NCBI GenBank assembly: GCA_021464415.1
Contig: CM038466.1
Location: forward strand, 28,583,017-28,647,016
Direction of reading: 5' to 3'
DNA length: 64,000 nucleotides
Source of the DNA: Lonicera japonica
Taxonomy: Eukaryota > Streptophyta > Magnoliopsida > Dipsacales > Caprifoliaceae
Part shown: positions 53,886 through 64,000 of the stretch, one piece after another
Position numbering within the stretch: the first letter of the stretch is position 1
Layout: every line of letters begins with the position of its first letter
Program-made: the position numbers and the translations under genes
The notes under the pieces: generated by a model
What the model was told of the DNA's origin: nothing
What the model saw: only the letters and a program-made list of their open reading frames with translations
The model's database searches: none

Positions 53886-54420
53886 ACACATTGTGCTATG
53901 GTAATATGTTAGTTAATAGATTACTTAATATACTAACATAATCTCAATTTACACATATTAGCTCAACTTTCAATTTACACATTTTTTTTATTACAAAAAA
54001 TATAACATATAACAAATAATTAATTATAAATAAAAATAAAATTGGCCCTGCCACATCCGCTCCCTGTTTCTCTATTCCCACATTTAAAAAAAATATATAA
54101 AAATTCATCCCTCCATTCTTCTACTCTCAAGTTGTTTGATTCTAATGACATTTACTTACTTTCTAAATATTAAAAATTTTATATTTGTTTATTTAATTTT
54201 TAGATATTTTTTTCTAACCTGCTATATATCTTCCCGCTCACACAACATAGACTAATCTCTCGAGACATTGTAAGACATTTTTCGCGAGACATCTCCCAAT
54301 AGTGCCTGCTCCATTCCCAAGCTTCTGGTATCGAACTTAGAATGTCTTGCTTAATGAGTTGATCCCCCTTCCACTCGACCAATTCATTTGTCAGATTCAC
54401 ACAATTTTATAGTTGTTTAA
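53886..54420. other. AT-rich insertion DNA, no gene seen
   Basis: A 66-codon minus-strand frame (54200-54400) has no recognisable family and no shared copy in the window, so it is not called as a gene. Confidence 0.45.
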
Positions 54421-55182
54421 CCAGCGTTCTAAAAGCGGCCTAGACAATCCCTCTTCGCTGGGAATAAGGGCTAGGCGTTGGATTAGGCAGGGACTATTCA
54501 TTAAGCAGGGTTAGGCGGGGCTTGGCGGAGCTGCGATGCTAGGCGACTTGAGTTTTTTATTTAAAAAAAATAAAAAAATTAAATTGGACCAAATGACGTC
54601 GTTTTACATGGGTTCTGATTTTTAAAAATAAAAATAAAAATAAAGACTAAATGTATGGAACCCTAAGGTTGTCTAAGACCCCATTTACAGTAGCCGCACA
54701 ATTCTTCTTCTCTTTGAGTTTTTTTTATAAATTAGGGTAATCTTCTCTTTGTCTTTTTTTTCTTTGCAATTCTTAATTAATAGGTTTGAACTTTGATTTT
54801 TTAGTTTGGTGGTAATTTGTTAATTGAATATTTGAACTTATTTTATGTTATTAGAGCACTACGTTTAATTTGATGATTTTCAATATTTTATTTTGTATAT
54901 ATATATGAAAAATTTCAAGTAAGGACCTTATTACGAACCGGCCATTTGCAAGCTTCCTGAAGTAACTTTTTGATGAAATTTGGTACAGATGTTCTTCATC
55001 ATGTATAAACCTCCCACCAAATTTCATCAAAAAATTCCTTCGGGAAGTGGTTAAATAACAAGATTGAAAAATGTTATTATTAAAATATAATAAAAAAAAA
55101 AACTGCATGGCGTCGAGCCGCCTAGATCCAGATTAGCGCTAGGTACACCCTAGGTCCACCTATCGCCTTTAGAACCTTGGTT
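54421..55182. mobile_element. Non-autonomous foldback transposon
   Basis: The ends are imperfect inverted repeats: CCAGCGTTCTAAAAGCGGCC on the left and, read inward from the right, CCAAGGTTCTAAAGGCG. The GGCTAGGCG/CGCCTAG-type content is known from dispersed plant MITE-like repeats. An inner hairpin at about 54948-55046 pairs TTTTTGATGAAATTTGGT with ACCAAATTTCATCAAAAA. No target duplication was confirmed. Confidence 0.55.
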
Positions 55183-55319
55183 ATAATTTATATTTCACTT
55201 CTACTGAAGTAAAAGTAATAGTCAAGGATTATAATCTTTTAAAAATATAGCTAAAAATATCATTGATAATCAAAGACAAAAACAACTTGAAATTTGAACA
55301 TGTTTTTTTTTTTTTCAAA

Positions 55320-56644
55320 CTAGTTTTTGTGCACGTGCGTTGCGCATTTTTAGTGCTTGACAAATGTTACTAATTAAGTCAATTAAGAATATGTATATAC
55401 TAATAATTGAATAATTAGTATAAATAAGAATAATAACATAAAACAAAACATAGCATCAAGTGTAAAATTCAATTAATATTTATAAGACTCATATAATTAG
55501 TCAAATATAAAAAAATGTTTAGATACATGAAAAAATTTGTCGCCTTGAATTTTTTAGTAGATAGGGTGCCAAGCAGACTCTTAATCGATATTAAAGATTA
55601 ATATATTTTTACTATGATTTTAGAATTGGTAGATATTTAATTCTTATTAAATGTATGTTTAATATGCCAAACAATAAATAACACTCATATAAATAATATA
55701 TCATATAAAATCAAAATATTAAAATGGTAAAAGAACAAATTTAACTTGAATGTTTTACTGAGCCAACAGCTACAATATATTCATATTTTTTTTGTTTAAA
55801 CATTAAACATAATTTAAATAAATAAATAAGTTTAAGAAATTTAAATAATATAAATTTGATTTATGATAATGTTAACATAGTTAAGAGCAAAATAGAGTTT
55901 AATCTACATACCTTTATGATGATTTTAAACGAGATTCTAATTCATGCAAAAATTTTGTAATTAATATATTTTATTAAATACCCTTTTTCTTGGAAGTTTG
56001 TACAAGTTATGTAGAAGTTTTATACAAAACACATAATTCAACACAAACTCTAAATCGTAAACTATTTTAGCCAATAAAATAGAGTTTGAAGGTATTTGCA
56101 ATAATAATACTAATATAAAAATATAGGGAGATATACACTTATGCTATTTTATTTAATGTATATCTATCTTAAAATCTTTGTTTAATTATTTAATCCAAAT
56201 AAAGTAGAGTTTCAATTTATTTGAAATACTAATTACTAATATAAAAATATATGGTGTTTGTACTGTTTATTTAATATAAATCTTAAAATCTTTTATTTAA
56301 AATCAAGGACATATATGAGTTGTACTGTTTCATTTAATGTAAATCTTAAAATATTTTTTTATCTTTTGTTTAAAATCAAGGATATATTGTCTTCACAAAA
56401 AAGAGAAAAACACTTAAGTTAACTAATATAAAAATATATGGTGTTGTACGTTTTATTTAATGTAAATCTTAAATCTTTTATTAAAATCAAGGACGATATA
56501 GAGTTGTACTATTTCTTTTAATGTAAATCTTAAAATATGTGTTTATCTTTTGTTTTAAATTAAGGGATATATTTGTCTTCACAAAAAAAGAGAAAACATT
56601 TAAGCTATTCGTACTTTTATAAAATGTTATATATATATAATAGA
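55320..56644 (-). mobile_element. Candidate non-autonomous Helitron
   Basis: Read on the minus strand, the element would start TCTATTATATATATAAC after an A and end …GCGCAACGCACGTGCAC plus a short A run and CTAG before a T. TC at the 5' end, CTAG preceded by a GC-rich hairpin-prone stretch at the 3' end, and insertion between A and T are the Helitron signature. No Rep/helicase gene is present. A ~185-bp segment is tandemly duplicated near its 5' end (56250-56600). Confidence 0.5.
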
Positions 56645-57184
56645 TAGATAATTGTACAAAAACTCACCATAATAAAGACTTACAATACCTCAAGGTCAAA
56701 ATTTAAAAATAAGGGACATTAAATATAAATACTAAATAGACCAAAAATAATAATAAAATACTCATAAATAAGGCACAATCGACCGCTAAAGAAAACCATT
56801 TTAAATGAAACTTTAAGATCAACAATGATCAGAAAAAAACGCATACAAAAAACTAAAAAAGAAATAAATCTTGGGTACGGACCTTAACTAATAATAAATT
56901 GTAATAAATTTGTTCCAGTTCAACCCACCCTAGGAACAAATCCTGATCCGCCCCTGTATATATTTTAAAAGAAATGGAAGGTCTAAATCTATTCCCTTTT
57001 ACTATAATAATAATAATAATAACAACGAAATTTCTTCCCACCAATAAGATTTAAACTCAAGATCTCTCTTGAGGTTGGATAGATTTTTTACCAATTAAAC
57101 TAACCCACGTTCTTCATAAATATTCATCCAAACAATATACAAAAACTTTCAGGTTTTATGAGAAATTTTTTTCTTAATTAACAG
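56645..57184. other. AT-rich intergenic DNA
   Basis: No gene or clear repeat recognised. Confidence 0.5.
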
Positions 57185-57345
57185 TTGTATTGATTAGTTC
57201 ATCACTTTACTCTTCATAGATATTATGTTTCAATATGAGAATAGAACAGGAAAAATGAACCGGACAGTTACCAATAACAGCAGCGCCGACAGAGGCACGA
57301 GGACCCAACAAAGTGAGAAGCAGAAGCCTTAAATAAGTGATGTTA
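57185..57345 (+). pseudogene. Duplicate of receptor-kinase 3' flank, part 2
   Basis: Continues the match to the real flank (61655-61840) through ATTGATTAGTTCATCACTT and CAGTTACCAATAACA with a purine-rich GAGGACCCAACAAAGTGAGA. Between part 1 and part 2 lies about 3.3 kb of inserted DNA, including the foldback element and the Helitron candidate. Confidence 0.5.
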
Positions 57346-58385
57346 TTTACACCTTTTATATTATCACAAACACTTTGTTACAACTTACAAACACCCTCCT
57401 CATATAAATTTATTATCATTAATATACCTTAAGACCGGCCTAAGTGATTGTGGTCACATACAATCGCTCTCACTTGGGAAGAGTTCTTGTAAGAACTTGC
57501 TTAACATCGATTAGACAATGTATTGCTGGAGTGGGTTTTAAATAAGGCGCTTATAAGCGGTGAGTACACTCATATAAACTCGACTCTAATGGAGAGAATG
57601 TGTTACTAAACACTCGTCTAACATCAACCAATGGAAAGGAGTATTTGTGATAAATAAGAGTATGTTAAAATATATTTTTAATTAAATTTTGGAATAAAAT
57701 ATTTATATTTTATTTAAGGTATAAATAACACTGCCCTTAGATAATGGCTTAGGACGGCAAGATGGATAGGGTCACCGTTCGCGATTTCCCAATCCCCTTC
57801 TCCTTTTTGTTTGATAATGCACGTTAATTTGTATACAAAATAAAAACTTTAAATTTATTATGCTTGCTTTGGTAATAATAATAATAATAACTTTTTGTAA
57901 ATGAATAAAACTGTTTTTTATTTCGTTTTTTCTTGTACATAAGACTAACATGTGTTCAAACTCCTGCGCTACTTCCAAATAATAGTGCTAAAAAAAATCC
58001 CACTTAATTTTTTAAAAAAAAAGGATAAATTTTTTCGTGCATGCTTTCTTTTGTTTCCTTTTTGACTGGAAAATTTCGAAAAACAAAATCTATAATATTA
58101 TATATGCAAAGGCAATGACTTTTTTTTACCGTAAGTAATGGGGTATTTACTTTCATTTTTTTACTCAAACGGGTCAAAGACTTTGAGTAAATGGAAAGAG
58201 ACTCATCTTACATATATTCTAGTGGAAGCTTACCTAAATCTCCTTCTAGTGTAATGGTAAAATAATCAAAAGGAAGACTTTCTAAAGTCTTTAATTACTC
58301 TAATCAATTGTTCTGAAATGTGAATCTATAAAACAACCCTTTAAACCTTATATCTTTTTCACAACTTAAAGGAAAAAACCAAACC
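57346..58385. other. Receptor-kinase upstream region
   Basis: Mostly AT-rich intergenic DNA. TATAAAAC at 58327-58334, 52 bp before the pseudogene ATG, is a plausible core promoter remnant. Confidence 0.5.
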
Positions 58386-61300
58386 ATGGCTTCTATTACT
58401 TTTCAGAAAATCCTCATCTTCATTTTACTCTCAATCTTTTTATCATAATTGTCCTTTCACCAAATGTTGCTTTCTTTTACTACTGAAGAAGCAAAGGCTC
58501 CCTTCAATGGAAATCGAGCCTTTTAAGCCAAAACCAGTCCATGCAAATTTCATGGAATCTTCCTCCTAACAATGCCACTAATTCTTCTCCACATTCCCAA
58601 AAAAACCCAAGCCCATGTCTTGGCTCGGAGTTTCTTGTATTGAAGGAAGCATAATCCAATTAAGCCTCTCGATGACAGGTTTAAAAGGTACGCTTTACAA
58701 TTTTTCTTTTCATCATTCCGAATCTTAACTACTTTGAACTCAATGTTAATGAACTCTATGGTAGCATTCCCCGCAAATTAGTACTCTATCAAAGCTTAAG
58801 TATCTCGATTTGTCGGGCAATTTTTATTTTCGGGTATACTCCCATCGGAGATTGGACATTTAACCAATCTCGAGGAACTTCATGTCGTTGAAAATCAACT
58901 CAATGGCTCAATTCTCGAGAGATAGGACAATTAAAGTCTCTCTATAAGCTCGCATTGTACAAAAACTTTCTTGAAGGACCAATTCCTTCTTCTATCGGCA
59001 ATTTGAGCAACTTGGCTTTTCTTTATCTCTCCAGAGTAAACTTTCAGGCTCTATTCCTCAAGAGATAGGCCATCTAAAGTCTCTGTATCATCTCGATTTG
59101 TCTACAAACTCTCTTGAAGGACCAATTCCCTCTTCTATCGGCAATTTGAGCAACTTGGCTCTTCTCCATCTCTACGAGAATAAACATTCTGGCTCCATTC
59201 CTCAAGAGATAGGCAAACTAAAGTATCTCCATTAACTCGAACTTCACACAACTCTCTTGAAGGACCAATTCCTTCTTGTATTGGCAATTTGAGTAACTTG
59301 ATCAGGCTCTATTTATATGAGAACCAACTTTCCGGTCCCATCCCACAAGAACTAGGAAGTTTGAAACTGGGTCTCCTACAAATAGACACAAATCAATTAT
59401 CCAGCTACTTTTCGGACGAAATTTGCCTCAATGGAAAGCTTCAAAATCTCTCTTTAAGCTACAACCAAACTAATTGGTCAAGTACCCAGAAGCTTTAGAA
59501 ACAGCTCAAGCTTATTGAGAGTCCTACTCAACGGTAACAAGCTCATTGGAAATATATCTGAAGTTTTTGGCATATATCAAAAATTACAGTTCATGAATAA
59601 GCAATAATGAATTTTACGGAGAGATTTCAGATCAATGGAGTCGTTACAAACAGTGGACAAGTCTGCGGATCGCGAAGAACAATCTCAGTGGTAATATACC
59701 AGTGGTATTTGGAAATTCTACTCAACTACGTGAACTTGATCTTTCTTCAAATCTTTTGGTTGGGGAGATTCCTAAGGAACTTGGGAAACTAAAGCATTTA
59801 CTCAAGTTGTTTTTGAATGATAACCAAATTTCTGGCTGTGTACCTAGAGAACTCGGGTCGCTGAGTGAGTTGTTGTATCTCGATATGTCTACTAACAGAT
59901 TGAGTGGGCCCATAAAAGGATTTTTTGGGGACTACTTTCATTTGTTCTATTTGAACTTAAGCAATAATCAATTTGGCAGGGAAATTCCAATTAATATTAC
60001 GAAGTTAGTCCAGCTTTCAGAGCTCGATTTGAGCCATAACTCACTCTCGGGAATAATTCTGTATGAGTTCGAAAATTTGAAGAATTTGGTGTATAATGAC
60101 ATATCTTACAATGAGTTGAGGGTCCCATACCAAACAATTAAGCTTTTATAAATGCTTCCATAGACGAATTACGAGGAAATCGAGGTTTGTGTGGAAATGT
60201 TACAGGATTACAACTCTGCGAAAATATCACAATTAGGTCAAAGCATAATGCAAAGAAGAGCCAGAAACTTGCTCTTATAATTGGATTGCCTATTTTGGGA
60301 TCAATTCTACTTCTCGGTGCATTCATTGGCCTTTTAATTGGGTATGAGCGAAGAAAAAGGAAAAGGGATGTCGAAAACATGAGTAAAGTACACGAGGATT
60401 TGTTCTCTATATTGGCTTTCGATGGAAGAGCAACATATGATGAAATCATAGTAGCCACAGAAGATTTTGATGCTCAATATTGCATTGGAAAAGGAGCATT
60501 TGGAAGCGTTTACAAAGCAACACTCAGCTCGAGTAATATTGTAGCTGTGAAGAAGCCTCATATGATATCGAATATTGTTTATCAAAAATGCTTTCTAAAC
60601 GAGGTGAAAGCTTTAACTGAGATAAAGCACCGTAATATTGTGACGCTTTACGGATTTTGTTCACATGCTCAGCACTCGTTTTTGATAAATGAGTACTTCG
60701 AAAGAGGTAGCTTGGCATCAATATTAAGCAATGAAGAAGAAGCTAAGGAGCTGGATTAGGCAAAGAGAGTACATATCATTAAGGGTGTGGCTCATGCTTT
60801 GTCTTACATGCACCATGATTTCGCATCACCAATCGTTCATCGAGACATATCGAGCAAGAACGTATTACTTAATTTTACATATGAGGCTAGTGTTTTGGAT
60901 TTCGGCATTGCCAAGTTTCTACAGTCGGGCTCGTCTAATTTAAGCATGCTTGCAGGCACATATGGATATGTTGCACCAGGTAAACTAAAGATACGTTTCT
61001 TTATGGTCAAGTAATTATCACCCATAACTTGTTTGGGATTAAACTTCTTTCACTGGCTTTCTATTAAACGTACGTTATTCAGAAACGTAAATTATGGTGT
61101 GTGCATTTATTCATAATTGTACTTTTGTTTATGGTGGCAGAGTATGCTTACACAATGAAAATAACTGAGAAGTGCGACGTGTATAGCTTTGGAGTGCTAG
61201 CACTAGAAGTGATCAAAGGTAACCATCCTAATGACTTGATAGATATTGTATTATCTTCATCGACTGAGGAGATACAGCTGAAAGACATAGTGGACCAACG

Positions 61301-61460
61301 CCTCCCATTTCCCTCACTCCAGGTTGAGGAGGTGGTGGTATCAATTATAAAAATGGCAAGAGCTTGTTTAAATTTTGATCCACAATCAAGGCCAACAATG
61401 CTTATTGTTTCTCAGTTTTTATTGACTCCAACAATGGGGCATCTAGGATATTCATGTTGA
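58386..61460 (+). pseudogene. LRR receptor kinase (MIK2-like family), broken
   Basis: ATG 58386 opens a signal-peptide-like MASITFQKILIFILLSIFLS, but TAA follows at 58446. Downstream, in shifting frames, come an LRR N-cap (PCLGW-GVSC-like), then LRRs with NLSNL and SGPIPQELG phrases, to about 60150. A 26-residue membrane segment (LALIIGLPILGSILLLGAF…) is at about 60268-60345. The kinase domain follows with GKGAFGSVYKA, VAVKK, HRDISSKN, DFGIAK and an APE motif restored across an intron (60980-61140). A TAG replaces Trp in ELDW at 60757-60759. The order and the GYVAPE/CDVYSFGVLALEVIKG phrases match the MIK2-like (MDIS1-interacting) group of plant LRR-XII kinases or their relatives. An EGPIPSSIGNLSNLA repeat recurs every ~144 bp (58974, 59117, 59263), so LRR pairs were recently duplicated. 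The ends TGA 61458-61460. Confidence 0.82.
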
Positions 61461-62690
61461 GGAATAACAAGAAAATGATTACATACCCTTTAGTATGAGA
61501 ATTTGTTGGAATCTTTATATTATATTATTCTTATTATAATATCTTCGTAGTGTAATCTTTTTAGGAAATATTGTCCACTACCTATCCTTGTGTAAGTCTT
61601 ATCTTCATCAATATATAGAACTTCATGTTTCTTATCATAAAATAGTTTATTAGCAATGGTATTGACTAGTTCATCACTTATATTCTTGCTACATATTTTG
61701 TTATATATGAAAATTGTGTCAATATACTAAGAGAAATAAACAAATTAAATATTAATTGGTTTAGACAGCTACCAATAACAACACAAAAGAAAGATAGCTA
61801 AGAGGACAAAACAAAGAGAGAAGAATAAATGTTGAAGAGTGTCTAAGGGCTGCGAAAAAGAACCAAGAATATAGTAACCTTTAAAGGTCTTATTGTCATT
61901 GAACAATTCATCATAAATATTCTCCCAAACTTTTTATAATATATTCAATGGTCATAAACCACAACAAAAAAAAACTTAAAAATTTGAAACGGAGTTTACA
62001 CTATTGACGCCGCCAAATAAAATTTCTCCATGGAAAAAGCCATAAAGTAAGAAGACATCTCACCACATGTCTCAACTTATTTTCCAACTTTTCACAAAAA
62101 TCAAATGTTTTTATTTTCCTTTTCCTTGTTGTTTTCAAACAGACCCTTAGTGTTGAATATATTGAATATATTTTTGTAATTGCCTTATTAGGATGGATGA
62201 ATCAAACATTTTGAATGCATTATGATACGAAGCTGATGTTTTTCTACAATCAATTTTTTACTGTATAAGACTCGTACATTTGAGTGTCTAAAGCTCTTGT
62301 ATTCTAATTAATTTGAAAAAAAAATGTAGTTTTCTGCCTATGTTTTGTGGAGTTGGTATTTGGAGACCCGTATTGTTCTATCTCATATTTGAGGATAAGT
62401 TTGCGGCTCCTCAAATATAAGACATATTAGGAGGGTTGGATCGATTTCAGTAATCAATTTGGATTCAATGAATTGGAAGAAAAGGAAAAAAGGAAGGTGT
62501 GATTACAAATCACTCATTTGGATAGATTTTTTAAGGGAATGGAAAGTAAACTGGAGGAATGAGAAGGATTGTTTGTCCTATTATGTTTACTTTTGAAATT
62601 GGGAGTAATGGAAGGGAAAGGGAACCTATTAATGAATTATTTATCATATTTTAAATTCTAATTTTTATAGTAAAAAAAGGAAGATAAGAT
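61461..62690. other. Receptor-kinase 3' flank and intergenic DNA
   Basis: The first ~380 bp match the displaced copies at 53637-53885 and 57185-57345. The rest shows nothing recognisable. Confidence 0.55.
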
Positions 62691-63142
62691 TCTTGATAAT
62701 TCAAAACTTGGTTCCTCCCTATTATTTTTCGGTCCAATTTCTTTCAATGGAATTTGGTTCAAAGGTTAGATGTATGGAATTTTATCATGGAACTTGGTGG
62801 AGATGCATGATCTCCATGTTGAGTAAATCATCTACACAAAATTTCATCATAATATTCAATTTAGAAGTAGGTGAAATGATCATCTAAAGTTTTAATGGTC
62901 GAAAATGAACATATTTAACAAAATTTTATTACACCTACTTTTGAATTTTTGAATGAAATTATGTTGACATGATTTATTCATTATAGAGATCATCTCTACC
63001 AAATTTCATAAAAAAATTCATTCATTTACCTTTTGAACAAAAACCCATTGAACAAAATTTGATATAACAACAATAAAATTAAAGGTGCACCAACTCAAAC
63101 GAGGTGCATTCGCCATCCAAAACACCAACCCTAGAGACCCCC
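62691..63142. repeat. Possible degenerate foldback repeat
   Basis: Phrases such as GGTGGAGATGCATGATCTCC and GAGATCATCTCTACCAAATTTCAT occur in inverted relation and resemble the inner hairpin of the element at 54421-55182. Borders are unclear. Confidence 0.3.
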
Positions 63143-64000
63143 TGTAATACCCCGTACTTTAAATTGTCTTAAATTGAATTATATTAGTTTATTTATACTC
63201 ATGTGAGTGATCTTTTGGTAATTCGGGTGGTCCGAATTGATTTCGGTTGACAAATAAGAAGATTTAGTTCTTCGCGATTCGTTAATTCTAGCTAACATTG
63301 AGCTATCGTAATTTCTTCATTATTTATCCGATTAAGATTATGTTCGAGTAAGTGTGAAGGTTTTATACCATTCTATAACTTTTATGTTTTAATTGAACGT
63401 TAATTCTCATTCCTCGCTGGTCAAAACAGGGTTCGAAGTAGGCCCATCGATATATTCTGTTCGTTTGGTAGCGCTTCGGCAGAGCGCTGTATTTGGAGAA
63501 TTTTTGGGAATTATCCATCCATAATTTGGGAAAAATCCTCTTAGGAAGTTGTAAATATTTGAATTACCTTTCTGTGGACATAAAGATCATCTTAATCGGA
63601 GTTCTGAGCGAAAAGTTATGACCAAAATACGAATAGTGCTTCGAAGCCCGAAAGTTATAGTGCGGACCGGTATGGCCTTTTTGGCATACAAGTCTGGCAC
63701 CAATTTTTGGAAAATTTGTGCTCCGCGGACCGGTATTCGATATTTGTCATACCGGTCCTCCAGTTAAACTTTTTCACGGACTTAAACACGTTTTAAAGCC
63801 ATTTTTGGTCATTTTTCACCCTAACTTCGTACCAAACATCCACACACACCTCTAGGGAGTTCTAGAGGGTTCTAGAGAGAAAGAAAGATATTTCTACACA
63901 TTTCTCATCCTCGATCGAAGAATCAAGCTCCAAATCATTCAAGCATCCTTCTTCTTCACTACTCATCATCTCCTACCTTAGTTTTCTTCTATAAAAGCTC
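63143..64000 (+). mobile_element. Start of a Ty3/gypsy-type LTR cut by the window edge
   Basis: TGTAATACCCCGTACTTTA is a very common plant gypsy LTR start. The following ~850 bp hold ACCGGTATGGCC and TACCGGTCC phrases, and TATAAAAG at 63990-63997 suits a U3/R promoter. No other part of the element is visible, so lineage and solo-LTR status cannot be decided. Confidence 0.55.

Noticed and set aside
54851..55108. 85-codon minus-strand frame
   Set aside because: It reads through the hairpin of a foldback transposon; no family resemblance.

Overview
This is a repeat-dominated stretch of a flowering-plant (eudicot-type) nuclear chromosome. The evidence is spliced gene fragments with GT/AG introns, a plant-type LRR receptor kinase, plant Ty1/copia and Ty3/gypsy LTR elements, and AT-rich intergenic DNA with small foldback transposons. 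No bacterial-style operon, CRISPR array, rRNA or tRNA was seen. The sequence is scaffolded: 52806-52905 is a run of 100 N.

Layout. (i) 1-7.2 kb: the 3' half of an FSH1/OVCA2-type serine hydrolase gene (exons at 1082-4222), then a broken second copy (5724-6526), with foldback elements including a MITE with a perfect 9-bp target duplication. (ii) 7.8-9.0 kb: the RNase H end and 3' LTR of a copia element on the minus strand. (iii) 9.0-52.8 kb: three copies (A, B, C) of one very large Tat/Ogre-like Ty3/gypsy family plus a partial LTR (D) of a related family. A (9005-18308, minus sense) sits in the copia element. B (18309-35949, plus sense) starts inside A. D (35950-37059) starts inside B. C (37060-52805, minus sense) starts inside D. 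(iv) 52.8-53.6 kb: an assembly gap, then the 5' end of another copia element. (v) 53.6-64 kb: a displaced duplicate of a receptor-kinase 3' flank, a foldback element, a Helitron candidate, an LRR receptor-kinase pseudogene (58386-61460), and the start of another LTR cut by the window edge.

The giant family is the main interest. Each element reads LTR - primer-binding site - gag - protease - RT/RNase H - second RNase H - integrase, and then carries two genes on the opposite strand between pol and the 3' LTR. ORF1 is a five-exon plant-mobile-domain (PMD) gene whose first intron holds a 68-70 bp minisatellite. ORF2 is an intronless ~418-codon DUF7745-like gene whose stop faces the pol stop about 215-225 bp away. 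The LTR promoter, the ORF1 promoter and the ORF2 promoter all carry clustered copies of one 12-bp palindrome, TGTCGCGCGACA, a few tens of bp upstream of a TATA box. Spacing is kept in all three copies. Related LTR D has different palindromes (CCAACCGTACGGTTGG, TAGCCGCGCGGCTA) in the same place. I infer a shared cis-regulatory system that links the retrotransposon promoter to its two antisense cargo genes.

All three copies are damaged. C is closest to intact: ORF2 has one frameshift, and ORF1 has one stop, one G-run indel and one splice-site change. No expression, age or identity figure was computed.
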